From assembly GCF_001428125.1 (NCBI RefSeq), contig NZ_LMSM01000007.1:158840-222839 (forward strand): DNA of 64,000 nt. The letters are read 5' to 3'. Source of the stretch: Nocardioides sp. Soil774. GTDB taxonomy: Bacteria > Actinomycetota > Actinomycetes > Propionibacteriales > Nocardioidaceae. The position numbers were made by a program, and so were the translations under genes. How positions within the stretch are numbered: position 1 is the first letter of the stretch; each line of letters begins with the position of its first letter. Shown piece by piece: positions 62,081 through 64,000 of the stretch. Below the pieces are notes generated by a model. That model had not been told where the DNA came from, did no database searches, and saw only the letters and a program-made list of their open reading frames with translations.

Positions 62081-62566
62081 TCACGAGCCGTCGGGCACCG
62101 GGAGACGGGCAAGTGCGGCCAGTCGCCTGTCCTCGGCGTGAATCACGCGCTCGGCCACCTGTCGTGCGGAAGAGCTGGCCCCGGTGACCAGCTCCGCGCG
62201 CGCTGACGCGATGGACGCGTGCGCGTGGGCGGTCAGGTGGTCGACGAACGCCCTGTGCAGGGCGGCACCGCGCAGCCCGGCCAGTGCGTCGGCGGTCCCC
62301 AGTGGCAGCACCTCGACGCCGGGCGAGCGCCAGAGGCCCAGGCACGCGGAGATCGCGGCGAGCTGCCGCACCTGCTCGGCGCGGGTGCTCTGGGCCAGGG
62401 CACGCAGTCCGCTGCTGGCCCCGTGGGTGACGGCCGCGCTGCAGGCCGTGAGCACAGGTCCCAGCGCGGCGTGTGCCTGCTCGAGGTAGAGGAGGTCGGC
62501 CTCGTTGCCGTCGGGCCGGGACGGCGCTGCGGCGAGGTGGTCGACGGTCTGCTGCGATCCGGTCAT
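62081..62566 (-). CDS. Helical hypothetical protein, weakly DUF305-like
   Basis: A 161-residue Ala/His-rich all-helical protein. The C-terminal half (HRAFVDHLTAHAHASIASAR...AERVIHAEDRRLAALARL) weakly resembles DUF305/ferritin-like four-helix proteins in its spacing of His residues. No signal peptide. The ATG at 62566 is used. Lies 59 nt downstream of the glycosyltransferase gene. Confidence 0.55.
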   Translation of the reverse strand: MTGSQQTVDHLAAAPSRPDGNEADLLYLEQAHAALGPVLTACSAAVTHGASSGLRALAQSTRAEQVRQLAAISACLGLWRSPGVEVLPLGTADALAGLRGAALHRAFVDHLTAHAHASIASARAELVTGASSSARQVAERVIHAEDRRLAALARLPVPDGS

Positions 62567-62625
62567 GGTGCTCGTCCCTGCTGGAGTTGGGTGGTCGTGC
62601 CGGTGGTGGTGCCGACGCTGGTGCG

Positions 62626-63825
62626 TCAGACGCCGATGATGCGGTCGTCGTCGCTCGAGAGCTCGCGCGGCGGGGTCACCGCTGGCAGCTCGGCCAGGGC
62701 CTCGAGGTCCCGGATGACGGCCCACGGCGTGGGCGGAGGCGGTGAGCCAAGGACCCGGAGCAGTCCGTCGACCGACGCGGCGACGGTGAAGGCCCGCCCA
62801 GCCCGTCGGCGTACGGACTCCGGCACGGGGCCCAGCGTGCGAGCGGCGAGGACCCCCTGCGCGAGCGCCTCGGCGTCGTCGGCGGCCACGAGCAGCAGCG
62901 CGCCGCAGTCGGTCTCGGGCAGGCCGCCGTCGTCCGAGGCGACGACCCGGCACCCGGCGTGCTGCGCCTCGATCGACAAGATGCCGAAGGTCTCGTGCCA
63001 GTACTGGCCGTTGGACGGCATCACCACGACGTCGTGCTCCACCAGCAGCGCCGCCATCGCCTCCGGCGTGCGCCTGGCAGCGACCACCTCGATGCCCGGG
63101 TGGGTGCGGAGCATGCGCTCGATGATCGCGCCCTGCGGCTTGTCCGAGCCGGCGGAGGTGACGGTGACGCTGACGTGGTCGTCGTCGAACAGGTCGGTGT
63201 GGAGCATCGAGAGCAGGGTGTAGATCCCCTTCTCGGGGGTCAGTCGCCCGGCGTAGAGCACGCGGGTCGTCCCGTCCGGCGCCGGCGGGCGAGGACGGGT
63301 GGCGAACGTCGGCTCGGCGAACGGGTAGACGACCTGGACGGTCTCGAGGCTGACGTCGAGGAAGTCCGACCAGAGTGCCGCGGCGAACCTGCTGGTCGCC
63401 ATGAGGGTGCGGTTGCGGGTGCCGGCCACGACGGCGCGCTGGTGGTGGTCGCGCAGCGGCGGAGGCACGTGGAGGATCTGGAAGGCCGGGCGCATCGTGG
63501 CGACCGGGGGCGCCTCGCTGACGAAGACGAGGGTGTCGTCGAGCCTGCTGAGGTCCTCGAGCGCCGCGACCGAGTGGAACGGCACGTCGTCGAAGTCGTC
63601 GCGTCCGTCGGCCTCACCGAGGCCCACCGTCACGACCCGGGCGTCGATGCCGCGGCGGTTGAGCTCGCGCACCTGCCCGACGGTGAAGTTCTCCGACCCG
63701 CCGGTGCCGGCGGGAAGCTCCTCGCCCGGCGACCAGGCGAAGGAGATCACCGTGTGCCCGGGGCGTACGCGTGTCGTCGGCGGAAAGGGGATGGTTCCGT
63801 GCTGAGCCGCGAGATCATCTCGCAC
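62626..63825 (-). CDS. GT4-family glycosyltransferase
   Basis: A GT-B glycosyltransferase of about 399 residues. The N-terminal part has WSPGEELPAGTGGSENFTVGQ; the C-terminal domain has RVLYAGRLTPEKGIYTLLSML and HETFGILSIEAQHAGCRVVASDDGGLPE, the GT4 nucleotide-sugar site. The start is uncertain: GTG at 63825 gives VRDDLAAQHG; the frame extends to a GTG at 63921 through poorly protein-like sequence. Acceptor unknown, probably a surface glycan. Confidence 0.8.
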   Translation of the reverse strand: MRDDLAAQHGTIPFPPTTRVRPGHTVISFAWSPGEELPAGTGGSENFTVGQVRELNRRGIDARVVTVGLGEADGRDDFDDVPFHSVAALEDLSRLDDTLVFVSEAPPVATMRPAFQILHVPPPLRDHHQRAVVAGTRNRTLMATSRFAAALWSDFLDVSLETVQVVYPFAEPTFATRPRPPAPDGTTRVLYAGRLTPEKGIYTLLSMLHTDLFDDDHVSVTVTSAGSDKPQGAIIERMLRTHPGIEVVAARRTPEAMAALLVEHDVVVMPSNGQYWHETFGILSIEAQHAGCRVVASDDGGLPETDCGALLLVAADDAEALAQGVLAARTLGPVPESVRRRAGRAFTVAASVDGLLRVLGSPPPPTPWAVIRDLEALAELPAVTPPRELSSDDDRIIGV

Positions 63826-63954
63826 CACCTGACGTGGCTGCGACGTGAGTGCCGAGTGCCCCGGGAGCCGGAGCGTGGCATGACGCCTGCAGTGACTCCA
63901 CCCTAGCGGAGCGGCGGGCACGGCGGGCCCGCACGCGGCTGCCCGCGGGACGCC

Positions 63955-64000
63955 TCAGAGCCAGCCGGGCAGGTGGACGTCGGCGAAGGGTGCCGAGTCG
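63955..64000 (-). CDS. C-terminal end of a gene cut by the window edge
   Basis: A minus-strand frame open to the window edge ends ...SAPFADVHLPGWL followed by TGA at 63955-63957. Only about 14 residues are visible, too few to name. Confidence 0.35.
   Translation of the reverse strand, partial: DSAPFADVHLPGWL

Overview
The window is high-GC chromosomal DNA from an actinobacterium, most likely Nocardioides or a close relative in the Propionibacteriales. The evidence is the very high GC with GC-rich third codon positions, many GTG and some TTG starts, a Lys/Ala-tailed HU protein, an F420-pathway gene (fbiD/cofC) and an AdaA-AlkA fusion followed by ogt. The gene order also matters: from memory, ffh-glnD-glnB-amtB-ftsY-smc-mutM-rnc-rpmF-coaD-rsmD-recG-DAK-rpmB-thiL-DUF3515-ddl-gpsA-fbiD-hup-leuD-leuC-IclR-gltX matches the Rv2916c-Rv2992c region of Mycobacterium tuberculosis and the equivalent Streptomyces region. 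I see no prophage, insertion sequence, integrase, CRISPR array or plasmid gene.

Layout. 1-7.6 kb (mostly minus strand): a truncated gene, an NYN-domain protein, an M29 aminopeptidase, ffh, and the nitrogen-sensing operon amtB-glnB-glnD with GlnR-like boxes upstream. 7.7-11.7 kb (plus): a two-gene glycan insert, an RgpF-like protein overlapping a 995-residue multi-domain glycosyltransferase. 11.7-18.3 kb (minus): ftsY, a methyltransferase, a 58-residue membrane protein, a thioesterase and smc. 18.4-24.5 kb (minus): an accessory insert with an LVIVD-repeat secreted protein, a GNAT enzyme, a class V aminotransferase, an FAD-linked oxidase, an MFS transporter and a small coiled-coil protein. 24.5-32.1 kb (minus): the mutM-rnc-rpmF-yceD-coaD-rsmD-recG-DAK block. 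32.2-45.1 kb: rpmB, thiL, an Lrp-type RAM protein, a DUF3515 lipoprotein, ddl, a Cys/Met-metabolism PLP enzyme, plsC-gpsA, fbiD, hup, leuCD with their divergent IclR regulator, and the alkA-ogt repair operon. 45.1-51.0 kb: a small membrane protein, small plus-strand ORFs, tRNA-Glu and tRNA-Gln, a CPBP protease, gltX, a FAH-family hydrolase and a PLP decarboxylase. 51.1-64 kb: accessory and regulatory genes, including a sulfotransferase, a pentapeptide protein, the biotin-uptake operon bioYMN with a divergent BioQ-like TetR, an amidase, a TetR/NADPH-FMN-reductase pair, citramalate synthase (cimA), a secreted M43 metalloprotease and a GT4 glycosyltransferase.

How the genes work together. amtB, glnB and glnD form ammonium uptake plus PII signalling. 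ffh and ftsY are the two GTPases of co-translational secretion. leuCD and cimA serve branched-chain amino acid synthesis. gltX lies close to the two tRNAs it would charge in a bacterium using the GatCAB route. plsC and gpsA make phospholipid precursors. alkA and ogt repair alkylated DNA.

The most interesting signals are regulatory. (1) cimA is preceded by an eight-residue leader peptide with three consecutive Ile codons, then a strong U-tract terminator, which suggests isoleucine-responsive attenuation. (2) Twin TGAAC-N3-GTTCA palindromes lie between the BioQ-like regulator and bioY. (3) A nested palindrome is translated as the C-terminus of that same regulator and shares a 16-mer with the operator of a different TetR gene 5 kb away. 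(4) A 20-22 bp palindrome containing CCCCGGATATCCGGGG occurs in two distant intergenic regions, each time beside a long gene-end hairpin.
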